Assembly (NCBI GenBank): GCA_000485475.1
Contig: AXYY01000054.1
Location: 1 to 18,214, forward strand
From: Candidatus Ancillula trichonymphae ImTpAt
GTDB taxonomy: Bacteria; Actinomycetota; Actinomycetes; Actinomycetales; Bifidobacteriaceae
Reading direction: 5' to 3'
DNA: 18,214 nt
Under the pieces are notes generated by a model, which had not been told where the DNA came from, ran no database searches, and was given only the letters and a program-made list of their open reading frames with translations. Positions 1 to 7,861 of the stretch are shown here, piece after piece; the stretch's first letter is position 1, and each line of letters starts with the position of its first letter. A program made the position numbers and the translations under genes.

Positions 1-254
1 TGTACGTAACTTCTACTCATCTTTAGTTTTTTCAATTCGTGGTCTAATCACTTCCCACTTTTACTTGTGTAATATGCTCTGCTGAAATCTGCTCATGAAA
101 TGAGTACTTTTTTCCTAATTCACCGCAGTTGTCGGTTGCCCAAATGATATTTTTACCTGCGGCATGATCCTTAAAGCAAGACCTTCATGCACCGCTTAGA
201 AAATCCTTCGTTCCCGCATTGCTTTACCCCTGCTAATGAGGCTCCATTTTTCAT
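1..254 (-). pseudogene. Restriction-modification adenine methyltransferase remnant (N-terminal part, runs off left edge)
   Basis: Translating the minus strand from the ATG at 254 gives MKNGASLAGVKQ followed by GFSKRCMKVLL and a stop. In a second frame come IIWATDNCGELGKKYSF and then HITQVK. In a third frame comes VIRPRIEKTKDE, a TAG stop, then KLRT. Strung together these match, from memory, the N-terminal blocks of a family usually annotated as type II restriction enzyme/adenine methyltransferase subunit M, where SLAG, RC, WATDNY-LG and IRPR-K-KEEQ-RT occur in this order and are followed by AEVFTPSWVCN. The next block would lie beyond base 1. At least two frameshifts and one nonsense change (TAG where the family has a Gln) make it non-functional. 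A TATAAT box remains just upstream. Whether a partner nuclease existed cannot be seen. Confidence 0.6.
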
Positions 255-262
255 ACATTAGT

Positions 263-268
263 ATTATA
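263..268 (-). promoter_or_regulatory. -10 box (TATAAT) of the decayed methyltransferase gene
   Basis: The minus strand reads TTGGTATATAATAC, with the hexamer ending 8 bases before the ATG at 254, so transcription would start at or next to the start codon. No convincing -35 box is visible. The call rests on the hexamer and its position only. Confidence 0.4.
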
Positions 269-475
269 TACCAAAACCCTGAAAAATGCAAGTCCACTGT
301 GCCAGAGAGCATTTCCGCGCCATCAGTAGTAAGGATGTCAAAATTATGACGTCGTCAATGGTTATGACAACTGTGGGAACTACTCCAAAGACAATTTTTC
401 ATATACCATTTTTTACACACGAGTTATTAACATTTTTAAGTACGACGAACCGCTGAAAAGTAATTATGCTGTAAA

Positions 476-1541
476 TTGGTAGTAGTCAGTACAAAACAAG
501 TCAACAAAGTAGTCAATGTGGTCAAGTTAAATTCAGAAGTTGTTCAGAATCAGGTTAACAGAGTAAGAGTAAAAGAGATTGAGGATTTAATGCAGGATGA
601 TGCTCAAAGAATGCTAGATGCACACACAGAAGCTACGCTGAGCTTCGACGGCACGTATACATGTTCAGTCAGCTACCGATGCAGTTTCAGTTAGTTCAAG
701 ATCCGCCGAAAGTGGCAGCGATTGGAAGAATGATTCACGGTGAAATACTCTCAGTGGTTACTTTTCTGAGTACTGCAGTTGTAGTAATTGAATCCGCCGT
801 AACTGCTGTAGCGTCACTAGTTACATCATTTTGCTCATTCATCAACAATATGTTTACAAGTCCGTTCAAGGCACACTAAATGCGCTAGTTAGGAAAAATG
901 TTACTGAGTCGGTTATGAACGCCACTGAAAACAAACTACTAGAATTTGAGCAACAGATGGAGGCGGAGCTGGTTGAAGTAATAACAAATGTACAAGGCGT
1001 TAGAACAGTATTTCAAGCTAGTCTAGGACAGATAGAAATCGAAGTAGAACAAAACAAAATAGAGCAATTTGTGGACGAACCGCAGTGGACCATCATCATA
1101 AAGGTTTGTACTACGAGGTGGACTTTGTGCGCTTGTGGCGCAAAATCCGAACATCCTGCGAAAGAGCGTGCTGTATGGCGCATCTGAAACCGACTACTGG
1201 AATCCGGAATTTAAGCAGCAGTGCACAGTTTACGCAGCTGCCCGCAGAACCCAGATCGGTCGACAACTACCGTAAAATGGGGCGTGGGGACATGCAACAA
1301 CCAATTGGACATATTCAGCAGCAGACATAGGACTAAACGGTTTCATACACGCCACACGTTGGTGATGTGTTCTGTGTTGTGCAGGGGGTATAGGTAATTA
1401 CGGCCATGTTGAGTGGTTGAAGAAGTTTTAGAGAACGGTTGTATACAATTTCTGAGGGGAACTACGGGAGGGGGAAGCCACACATATAACGTGCGGACAA
1501 TTTCTCCCAGTGAATACGCGCTCTGGCTGTTCATTCCGTAG
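476..1541 (+). pseudogene. CHAP-domain peptidoglycan hydrolase, degraded
   Basis: No single frame is open, but fragments in successive frames form one protein. The first part (about 476-1080) is rich in Val, Gln, Glu and Asn and looks helical or coiled-coil, with a hydrophobic run near 745-850. From about 1129 one frame reads NPNILRKSVLYGASETDYW, then KQQCTVYAAARRTQIGRQLP, a TAA, NGAWGHATTNWTYSAADIG and a later NYGHVEWL. A neighbouring frame ends with EEVLENGCIQFLRG, YNVRTISPSEY and FIP before a stop at 1539. QCT-YAAARR with the nucleophile Cys (codon 1222), NGAWGHA and GNYGHV with the His (codon 1405) are the core of the CHAP (NlpC/P60-like cysteine amidohydrolase/endopeptidase) domain that cleaves peptidoglycan. 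Internal stops and several frameshifts rule out a working product. The true start and any signal peptide are not recognisable; 476 is only where the first fragment opens. Confidence 0.65.
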
Positions 1542-1780
1542 TAGGGCTAACGGAACTGGTGGATATAAACGGAATTCCGCGAACCGGAATACGGTTAAAC
1601 TACGCCTCGCGCAAATAAGGCATTCCGCAGGCGGAATACATCCAACTGCTCAAGCGCGCAAATGATTGTGTTTGCGTAGCAAACTCCGCTTCATAAAAGC
1701 TGCGTTTCGCATAGCGAAACACCACTAAATTCCATTGCCCCAGCACCGGCGTAGAATAACGTAAAACAACAAGTGTAAAA
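1542..1780. repeat. Intergenic run of four small hairpins between CHAP pseudogene and lemA
   Basis: No coding sequence is apparent. Four short near-perfect inverted repeats follow one another: ATTCCG-5-CGGAAT at 1574-1590, ATTCCGC-2-GCGGAAT at 1622-1637, GTTTGC-3-GCAAAC at 1670-1684 and GTTTCGC-3-GCGAAAC at 1704-1720. A fifth (AACCG-5-CGGTT, 1582-1596) overlaps the first and would be mutually exclusive with it. The ATTCCG/CGGAAT type recurs at 5769-5785. None is followed by a T tract, so ordinary terminators are unlikely for most of them. Confidence 0.5.
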
Positions 1781-1786
1781 CTGTGC

Positions 1787-1792
1787 TATAAT
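1787..1792 (+). promoter_or_regulatory. Extended -10 promoter of the lemA operon
   Basis: The sequence TGTGCTATAAT (1782-1792) has a perfect TATAAT with an upstream TG spaced by one base, an extended -10. No good -35 is seen at 16-18 bases. Transcription would start near 1799, leaving a short leader that carries AAGGAGG at 1810-1816, correctly spaced from the ATG at 1826. Confidence 0.65.
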
Positions 1793-1825
1793 AGAGTCCA
1801 GTTAAAAACAAGGAGGATGTTATTT

Positions 1826-2413
1826 ATGGACGCACTGATAGTTGTTGCAGTTGTTGTGGTGTTGGTGGTTGCGGTTATTGGCATATACAATGGGCTCATA
1901 AAGTGCAGAGTTGCAACTCAGGATGCTGCTTCAAATATAATTGTCATCTTAAAGCAGCGCGCTGATTTGTTGCCGAACCTGGTGGAAACCGTCAAGGGTT
2001 ACGCGAAGCACGAGCAGACGACTCTTTCTGATGTCACCACTGCACGCGCACAAATCAACGCCATGGCTAGTCAAGGTTCTAGCGTTGACTCGTCTGAACT
2101 GGCGAAGAATGCGAACTTCTTCAGTAATTCACTTGCTCGTTTACTCGCCGTTTCTGAAAGTTATCCAGACTTGAAGGCAAATCGGAATTTCCTAAAACTT
2201 CAAGAAACCATTGAACACACTGAGAACTCGCTTGTTCAGGCTCGTCGCTTCTTCAACGGAACTGTACGTGAATATGAAACGAAACGTCAGGTGTTCCCGT
2301 CCAACATCATCGCAAATATTACCAACTTCAAGCCAATTGAGTTCTACGATGATGAAAACGCTAAGGAGTCCGCAAAAGGTCTAGATTCGTCTGACGTCAA
2401 GGTTTCGTTTTAA
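1826..2413 (+). CDS. lemA: LemA family membrane protein
   Basis: This encodes a 195-residue LemA protein. A short N-terminus leads into one strongly hydrophobic helix (residues about 4-21, mostly Val/Ala/Ile/Leu). A long helical domain then begins with the family hallmark: a V-x-x-Q motif, then QRADLLPNLVETVKGYAKHE, where LPNLV is near-invariant. The family places the small N-terminus outside and the helical bundle on one membrane face; its molecular role is unresolved, but it often sits beside HtpX-type proteases, as here. I chose the ATG at 1826 because AAGGAGG ends 9 bases upstream; the in-frame ATG at 1817 abuts the ribosome site directly. The stop overlaps the next start (TAATG), implying translational coupling. 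Length and sequence look intact. Confidence 0.9.
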   Translation: MDALIVVAVVVVLVVAVIGIYNGLIKCRVATQDAASNIIVILKQRADLLPNLVETVKGYAKHEQTTLSDVTTARAQINAMASQGSSVDSSELAKNANFFSNSLARLLAVSESYPDLKANRNFLKLQETIEHTENSLVQARRFFNGTVREYETKRQVFPSNIIANITNFKPIEFYDDENAKESAKGLDSSDVKVSF

Positions 2414-3579
2414 TGTACAAGGCAATTGCAAGAAACAAGAGAGTTTCCATGCTCTGCGTTTCAGTTTTTGTGGTACTTTTTTCGCTCGTTGCTGCACCTT
2501 TCTCACTTCATAGTGCCAGAACTGGTGATTATTCTGGGTATTTCTACTCGTTCGTAATAATTGGTGTTGCTGTTTTGTATGTCCTGTTTCAGTACTACAA
2601 CGGCACAAAACTGGTACTCGTTGCAAGCCATGCAATTGAAGCTGATGAAGATCAATACAGCCAGTTGTATCACATCTGTCAAGAACTAGCGATTGGTTAC
2701 AATGTTCCCATACCAAAAGTCTACGTTATTGAAGACCAGTCTCCGAACGCATTTGCAACTGGGCGAGATCCTGAGCACTCGGTTGTTGCAGTAACGACAG
2801 GAATTCTGCAGATCATGAATCGCGAGGAACTTGAAGCGGTTTTGGCGCATGAGTTCGCACACATCAAGAATTATGACATCAGGTTGTCGATAATTGTGTT
2901 CGGTATGGTTGCAGCAATCGCACTAATCTGTGATATTATGCGCAATATTGCATACTGGATGTTGCAGTTTCCTGGTAGCACGCGCGAACGATCAAGGGAC
3001 GACTCTTCAGGTGCCGGAACTGCACTAGCTGCGATTTCTGCAATTGCACTAGTTGTTGCCTCAATTCTACTGCCGCTCATATCAGCTGTGGTTCAAATGG
3101 TAATATCCAGAAATCGCGAGTACCTCGCAGATGCAACTGCTGCGTCAATGGACAAGAATCCCGTTATGCTGGCCTCCGCATTGGAAAAACTCCAGAACGG
3201 TAACTTTCCGCCACTTGCACGCCAGAACACCTCAACTGCGCACCTGTTTTTCAACGCTCCTCTGAAACAGAGCGGCTTAAATAAACTTCTGGACACGCAC
3301 CCTCCACTAGAAAAGAGAATTGCGCGACTGCTGAACATGAAGGACATGGCATATGAACTACCAAGCAACGAGTTCAAAAATGTCCCATATCTGCACGATG
3401 AAGATGGTAATCCGCTCTACAAGCCTGGGATAATGGGGTTGCTGGGTGTGCGGCAAAAAGCAATCCAGGGGCATATTGATATTGGGGCTGGTGAAATAAT
3501 CTGGGCTGAAACTGTAACTGAAGAGATTATTCAGGCGTACAAACTGCGCAGGAAGAAGCAGACTGGAAGGCAAAACTAA
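2413..3579 (+). CDS. htpX: HtpX-like M48 membrane zinc metalloprotease
   Basis: This is a 388-residue M48-family integral membrane protease, likely acting in quality control of membrane proteins with its active site facing the cytoplasm. Two N-terminal hydrophobic helices (about 11-31 and 43-60) precede the protease domain. The zinc site is HEFAH, with His146, Glu147 and His150, within ELEAVLAHEFAHIKNYD; the third ligand is Glu236 in REYLADATAA. The sequences PNAFATGRDPEHSVVAVTTG and THPPLEKRIARL are further family blocks. Two more membrane segments lie at about 158-178 and 198-222. It is longer than the roughly 290-residue E. coli HtpX because of a C-terminal extension of about 85 residues after the HPP motif. 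It starts inside the lemA stop and is followed 3 bases later by the glycosyltransferase gene, so all three are probably one operon. Confidence 0.9.
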   Translation: MYKAIARNKRVSMLCVSVFVVLFSLVAAPFSLHSARTGDYSGYFYSFVIIGVAVLYVLFQYYNGTKLVLVASHAIEADEDQYSQLYHICQELAIGYNVPIPKVYVIEDQSPNAFATGRDPEHSVVAVTTGILQIMNREELEAVLAHEFAHIKNYDIRLSIIVFGMVAAIALICDIMRNIAYWMLQFPGSTRERSRDDSSGAGTALAAISAIALVVASILLPLISAVVQMVISRNREYLADATAASMDKNPVMLASALEKLQNGNFPPLARQNTSTAHLFFNAPLKQSGLNKLLDTHPPLEKRIARLLNMKDMAYELPSNEFKNVPYLHDEDGNPLYKPGIMGLLGVRQKAIQGHIDIGAGEIIWAETVTEEIIQAYKLRRKKQTGRQN

Positions 3580-3582
3580 CTG

Positions 3583-4692
3583 ATGCTGTATTATGTGCTG
3601 GTCATCATATCTGCTGCACTTGGAACTTATCTGCTGTGTTTTCCAGTTCGAAAAGTTGCACACTTGACCGTCCATAATGAGCTGCGTAGTCGAGATGTTC
3701 ACACAAAACCAATCCCTAGATTTGGCGGTCTGGCAATGCTAATGGGCTTCGTAATTGCACTACTGGTGGCTAGTTGTGTGCCGTATTTTAACCAAACTTA
3801 CGAAGACGGATTCCAGCTCAGCTCAATTATCGTTGCTAGTATTCTAATATCAGTTGTTGGAGTTATTGATGATATATTCAATATTGACTGGATGATTAAA
3901 CTCGCTGGGCAAATAATCGCAGCATCAATTATCGCAGTAAATGGCGTTCAGATAATGTCACTGCCAATCGGTGGCTTAACAATTGGCTCCAACCGCATTT
4001 CGATGGTGTTGACGGTTATCGTGATTGTCGCAGTTATCAACGCAATTAACTTCATCGACGGACTAGACGGACTGGCCGCAGGAGTCGTCGGAATTGGAGC
4101 CATTTCTTTCTTCTACTACGCGTTTTCACTTTCGGGTACGCACTACAACTACGCCTCTCTAGCATGTTTAATAACAGCAACTCTAATTGGAATCTGCGTG
4201 GGTTTTTTGCCGCACAATTTTCATCCAGCCAAGATTTTCATGGGCGATACTGGATCGCAACTGCTCGGACTGCTGATGGCATCTTCTTCACTTTTGATTA
4301 CTGGTAAGATTGACGCCGCAGATGCAAATATACACTCAGTTCCCGCATTTATGCCAATATTTCTACCACTTCTAGTGTGCCTACTGCCCATTTTTGACAT
4401 GCTGCTAGCGATTGTCCGCAGATTGCTGAAGGGCAAGAGTCCAACTAGTCCAGATCGAGGTCATCTGCATCACAAAATACTGAACCTCGGACACTCGCAC
4501 CAAACAGCAGTTATAATTCTGTACATTTGGGCGATATTCTTTGCCTTCGGCAGTTTCTTATTCATCTACCTGCGTGGAAGAGTAGCATTTATTATACTAC
4601 TAGTTGCATTTATCGCCATCACAACCTGGACAGCCAGCCCAAAGTTATTCATCAAGCCCATTTTTGAACAAGATGATGACACAGAAAAGTAG
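3583..4692 (+). CDS. wecA: Undecaprenyl-phosphate N-acetylhexosaminyl-1-phosphate transferase (WecA/TagO type)
   Basis: This is a 369-residue polytopic protein of the MraY/WecA family. It moves a sugar-1-phosphate from a UDP-sugar (usually GlcNAc) to undecaprenyl or decaprenyl phosphate, starting a lipid-linked wall glycan at the cytoplasmic membrane face. Visible motifs: RDVHTKPIPRFGG at 37-49, the Mg-binding GVIDD with Asp96-Asp97, NFIDGLDGLA with Asp159 and Asp162, FMGDTGSQ with Asp222, and PDRGHLHHK near 290-298. The last is the HxHH-type signature that separates WecA/TagO from MraY. About ten to eleven hydrophobic helices are evident. The exact sugar is not predictable. It lies 3 bases after the protease gene. 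Its TAG stop is immediately followed, in the same frame, by the dinB remnant, with no intergenic space. Confidence 0.88.
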   Translation: MLYYVLVIISAALGTYLLCFPVRKVAHLTVHNELRSRDVHTKPIPRFGGLAMLMGFVIALLVASCVPYFNQTYEDGFQLSSIIVASILISVVGVIDDIFNIDWMIKLAGQIIAASIIAVNGVQIMSLPIGGLTIGSNRISMVLTVIVIVAVINAINFIDGLDGLAAGVVGIGAISFFYYAFSLSGTHYNYASLACLITATLIGICVGFLPHNFHPAKIFMGDTGSQLLGLLMASSSLLITGKIDAADANIHSVPAFMPIFLPLLVCLLPIFDMLLAIVRRLLKGKSPTSPDRGHLHHKILNLGHSHQTAVIILYIWAIFFAFGSFLFIYLRGRVAFIILLVAFIAITTWTASPKLFIKPIFEQDDDTEK

Positions 4693-5673
4693 TATATTAC
4701 AGTCGATATGAACGCCTTCTTCGCTAGTTGTGAACAGGCACGAAGACCGCAGTTGCGCGGAAAACCTGTGGTTGGTTGTTGGGCATGGACATCGTGCAGC
4801 CTCGTATGAGGAGGCACGAGAATGCGGAATTCACTCAGCAATGCTGATTTTTTAAGCACGACAACTGTGCAAGGATGTGATTTTCTACCAGTTGACATGG
4901 ACTTAAGCGTTTCTGCACAAGTTCACAAAATACTTAGTCCAATTACTTACCGAGTTGAGCGAGTTGGATTTGATGAATCTTTTCTTGATGTTTCGTGCGC
5001 CAGGAAGATATTCGGAACGCCTCAAGAAATCGCACGCACAATTCGAAAACGCATTCTACAAGAATTAATATCGACTCCTCAATTGGCATCGCAGTATCAA
5101 AAACAGTTGCAAAAATAGCGTCTGGATTTGCGAAACCCGCATCAAAGTCTGGAGAAACGCACGGTTATGGCGCAGTTGACAACATCTTAGTTATTGAACC
5201 AGAGAAAACACTTGAATTTGTGCAGCAACTTGACATTTCAAAAATTCCAGGAGTTGGACGAACTACCAGAAGTAATCTTAAGCGACTAGGAATTCAGAAA
5301 GTTGCTGATATTCTGCTAGTTTCTCCAAAAACTCTTACCAAAACAGTTGGGGATGCGCACATTTCTCAACTACTTGCTGACTTTTGCGCAGATGATTAGT
5401 CAGAAACTTCGAGAGGAACAAACTACTGCAAAAACAATCACGCTGAAGTTGAAAACTACTGATTTTATTTCTTGCACACGCACAAAAACACTTGACATTG
5501 GAACTGGTGTTGCGTATAAAATATACGAAAGTTCATCAGCATTACTAAAGAATTGGCTCAATGAGGATAGTCGAAAAATACGGCTGATTGGTATTTCTAC
5601 TGCTAAATTTGCGCCATTTAGTGTTGAGGGGCAGAAAATTCAACTACTTGAAGCAGACAAGACAAAAAACTAG
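4693..5673 (+). pseudogene. dinB: DNA polymerase IV (Y family), multiply frameshifted
   Basis: Successive fragments rebuild a DinB-type translesion polymerase. ITVDMNAFFASCEQ and RRPQLRGKPVV carry the catalytic Asp-x-Asn-Ala-Phe-Phe block; then, one frame over, GHGHRAASYEEARECGIHSAM; after an in-frame TAA, ARQLCKDVIF; then FLPVDMDLSVSAQVHKIL and VERVGFDESFLDVS (the second catalytic Asp-Glu pair). Another shift gives SSIGIAVSKTVAKIASGFAK with KIPGVGRTTRSNLKRLGI (helix-hairpin-helix thumb). A last shift gives the little-finger piece TITLKLKTTDFISCTRTKTL. Segments expected between LADFC and ISQKLREEQ are missing, so there is a deletion too. At least four lesions mean loss of function, not a sequencing slip. 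No proper start codon remains between the wecA stop and the VDMNAFF motif. Confidence 0.85.
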
Positions 5674-5929
5674 AGAAAATGCGTACTGCAGAAATCGCAC
5701 TGAGCAAAATCCGCAGAAAACTGCACAACGACAAAATTATACGACTAGAAACGCAATGCATAAATTGCATTCCGCTTTACGGAATTCTCCCGCTTATCAC
5801 GCAAGTTTAGCAGAATTTCACGAAATGAAATGCCCTATTTTTGTGCACCTGCGCAGGTTTAGTCGCATTCCGCTTTTACGAAATGCAGCCCTCTTCTGTG
5901 CGCGCACAAACTTGTCGGCAGTTTTGTGC
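5674..5929. repeat. Intergenic palindrome cluster upstream of tRNA-Thr
   Basis: I see no coding sequence. The stretch holds AATGCA-5-TGCATT (5755-5771) overlapping ATTCCG-5-CGGAAT (5769-5785), a related imperfect copy GCATTCCG-6-CGAAATGC (5865-5886), and two perfect 12-bp palindromes, ACCTGCGCAGGT at 5847-5858 and TGTGCGCGCACA at 5897-5908. The ATTCCGCTTT(T)TACG core is present twice here and resembles the hairpins at 1574-1637. Confidence 0.5.
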
Positions 5930-5935
5930 TACAAT
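5930..5935 (+). promoter_or_regulatory. Extended -10 promoter for tRNA-Thr and purD
   Basis: TGTGCTACAATGG (5925-5937) repeats the arrangement seen before lemA and the ABC genes: TGTGCTA then C/T then AAT. The hexamer TACAAT ends 16 bases before the tRNA, giving a start near 5942 and a short 5' tRNA leader. A TTGTCG at 5912 is too close to act as a normal -35. Confidence 0.55.
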
Positions 5936-5951
5936 GGTGGTGTTGGTGTGT

Positions 5952-6023
<72 letters not shown>

Positions 6024-6024
6024 C

Positions 6025-7344
6025 GTGAGAATTCTTGTTGTTGGTTCCGGTGCGCGGGAACATGCGGTGTTGCGCACGCTCGTAAAGGAGAGGTCCAGAA
6101 TTATGCATGACCTTTTCGTAGTTGGTGGAAATCCTGGAATTTGGGAGATTGCAGAAGCCGCACGTTTGGACGCGGACGATTGTGCATTGGCTGAAAGTGA
6201 CATACAAGGTATTATCAAGTTTACGCAGCAGAAAAAGATTGAACTTGTGATAATCGGTCCTGAGGCTCCTCTGGACGCTGGAATTGTTGATGCACTTCAT
6301 GCGCAAAACAGCTCGTTGCTGGTCTTCGGTCCGACCAAAGCTGCTGCAAAGCTGGAGTCTAGCAAAATCTTCGCGAAGGAGATTATGCGGTCAGCAAACA
6401 TCTCAACTGCTAAGGCGTGGGAATGTTCAACAGTTGAAGAAGTCAAAAAGGTCTTGAATGAACTTGAGCAGATGGGTAGTTCACATTTTGTTGTTAAGGC
6501 GGATGACTTGGCTGCTGGAAAGGGCGTAGTAGTTGCGCAAAATGTTGCGGATGCACTGAGCCACGCTGAAAAATATCTGGTTGATGAGAAAAAAGTGCTA
6601 GTTGAAGAGTATATGCAGGGGCCAGAATTCAGCTTGTTCTTCATTTGTGACGGGCAGAGGGCGATTCCGCTTATGCCTGCACAAGACTTCAAGCGCATTT
6701 TCGACAACGATGAGGGTCCGAACACCGGTGGAATGGGTTCATACGCTCCACTTGATTGGTTGCCAAATTCTGCAGTTAACTGGGCAACTGACAACATTGC
6801 AACACCTGTGCTAAACGAAATGAAAAAGCACGGAACTCCGTTTGTTGGCGTCCTGTTTGCTGGGCTGATGTATACGAGAACTGGCATAAAAGTCATCGAG
6901 TTCAATGTGCGATTTGGTGATCCTGAAACTCAAGTTGTTCTTGAAGCGCTGAAAACTCCACTGTCTAAAATTGCAACTCTGGCAGCAAAAGGAGAACTGG
7001 AAAAACTTGAGGAACTTACATGGTCAAGTGAACATTTCTGCAACATTGTTCTGACTAGCGCACACTACCCCGAGAGTTCCAGTAAAGGGGACGTCATCAA
7101 GGGCATTTCGCAAGCGGAGGCCAAAGGCGCAGTTATTCTACACGCTGGAACTGCATTCACTGGAGCGGATGTTGGACAACTTGTCACTAACGGTGGCCGT
7201 GTGTTATCTGTGCTCGCACGGGGCAAGGACCTGAAAACTGCACGCGATAGGGCGTACAACTACGCAAGAATGGTAACATTTCAGGGCGCACAAATGCGCG
7301 GTGACATCGCACTGAGAGCTGCAAATGATCAGATCAGTATATAA
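6025..7344 (+). CDS. purD: Phosphoribosylamine-glycine ligase (GAR synthetase)
   Basis: PurD joins glycine to 5-phosphoribosylamine with ATP to give GAR, the second step of de novo purine synthesis in the cytosol. The 439-residue product starts MRILVVGSGAREHAV, the family's exact N-terminus, so the GTG at 6025 is the natural start. The ATP-grasp region follows: VVKADDLAAGKGVVVA near 153-168, VEEYMQGPEFSLF near 192-204, then FDNDEGPNTGGMGSYAPLDW. The metal/ATP-binding GVLFAGLMY and FNVRFGDPETQVVL near 292-303 complete it, followed by the C-terminal GARS domain. Length is normal. There is no ribosome site: the start codon lies one base after the tRNA-Thr discriminator. It converges on nrdR with a single base between the two stop codons. 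Confidence 0.95.
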   Translation: MRILVVGSGAREHAVLRTLVKERSRIMHDLFVVGGNPGIWEIAEAARLDADDCALAESDIQGIIKFTQQKKIELVIIGPEAPLDAGIVDALHAQNSSLLVFGPTKAAAKLESSKIFAKEIMRSANISTAKAWECSTVEEVKKVLNELEQMGSSHFVVKADDLAAGKGVVVAQNVADALSHAEKYLVDEKKVLVEEYMQGPEFSLFFICDGQRAIPLMPAQDFKRIFDNDEGPNTGGMGSYAPLDWLPNSAVNWATDNIATPVLNEMKKHGTPFVGVLFAGLMYTRTGIKVIEFNVRFGDPETQVVLEALKTPLSKIATLAAKGELEKLEELTWSSEHFCNIVLTSAHYPESSSKGDVIKGISQAEAKGAVILHAGTAFTGADVGQLVTNGGRVLSVLARGKDLKTARDRAYNYARMVTFQGAQMRGDIALRAANDQISI

Positions 7345-7345
7345 A

Positions 7346-7846
7346 CTACTCACTGTCATGCATGTGCGGATTACCCTTGTCCTGAGTTTGACTGGTTGCT
7401 GATTTATTCTTCCGCAAATTCTCAATCTCTTTCTCAAAATCTTCAAGCGTCTCAAAGTTCTGGTAGACGGATGCATAACGCAAATAGGCAACTTCATCAA
7501 TCTTCCTGAGTGGTTCAAGCAACGTGAATCCAATGTCGTAGGAATCAATTTGCGAAACCCCCATAACACGAATACTATCCTCAACACTTTGGGCCAGTTG
7601 TGCCAAAACGTCTTCGTCAACCGATCTACCCTGAAACGATTTTCGAACGCCCACAAGTAGTTTTGTTTTACTGAACTCCTCCAAAACACCAGAACGCTTA
7701 ACCACAAAAAGTGAAGTGGTCTCAATAGTTGAAAAACGATGCTTACAAGTCAAACAAAATCTTCGGCGGCGCACGGCAAAACCGTCGTCCGAAATCCGCG
7801 AATCAACAACTTTTGTGGTAGAATTCTTGCAAAATGGACAACGCAT
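7346..7846 (-). CDS. nrdR: Transcriptional repressor NrdR
   Basis: NrdR senses (d)ATP and represses ribonucleotide reductase genes. The 166-residue protein begins MRCPFCKNSTTKVVDSR with a zinc ribbon formed by Cys3, Cys6, Cys31 and Cys34 (the second pair in RFCLTCKHRFST), including the basic RRRR patch that contacts DNA. An ATP-cone domain covers about residues 47-137: VVKRSGVLEEFSKTKLLVGV at its front, GFTLLEPLRKIDEVAYLRYA towards its end. A hydrophilic C-terminal tail of about 20 residues is typical. A GAGGAA sequence lies just before the ATG. It follows the PASTA kinase gene by 15 bases and is probably cotranscribed with it. No NrdR-box pair is recognised in this window, so its targets must lie elsewhere. 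Confidence 0.94.
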   Translation of the reverse strand: MRCPFCKNSTTKVVDSRISDDGFAVRRRRFCLTCKHRFSTIETTSLFVVKRSGVLEEFSKTKLLVGVRKSFQGRSVDEDVLAQLAQSVEDSIRVMGVSQIDSYDIGFTLLEPLRKIDEVAYLRYASVYQNFETLEDFEKEIENLRKNKSATSQTQDKGNPHMHDSE

Positions 7847-7861
7847 AGTTCCTCATATTCC

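Noticed and set aside
1343..1534. 63-codon minus-strand frame opposite the CHAP end
   Set aside because: The plus strand carries the CHAP C-terminus here.
1574..1720. CRISPR array
   Set aside because: The repeats are short self-complementary hairpins of differing sequence and spacing, without uniform spacers or cas genes.
4693..5673. Reading the dinB pieces as several small genes
   Set aside because: Each piece continues the DinB order of motifs; joined they make one polymerase with frameshifts and a deletion.
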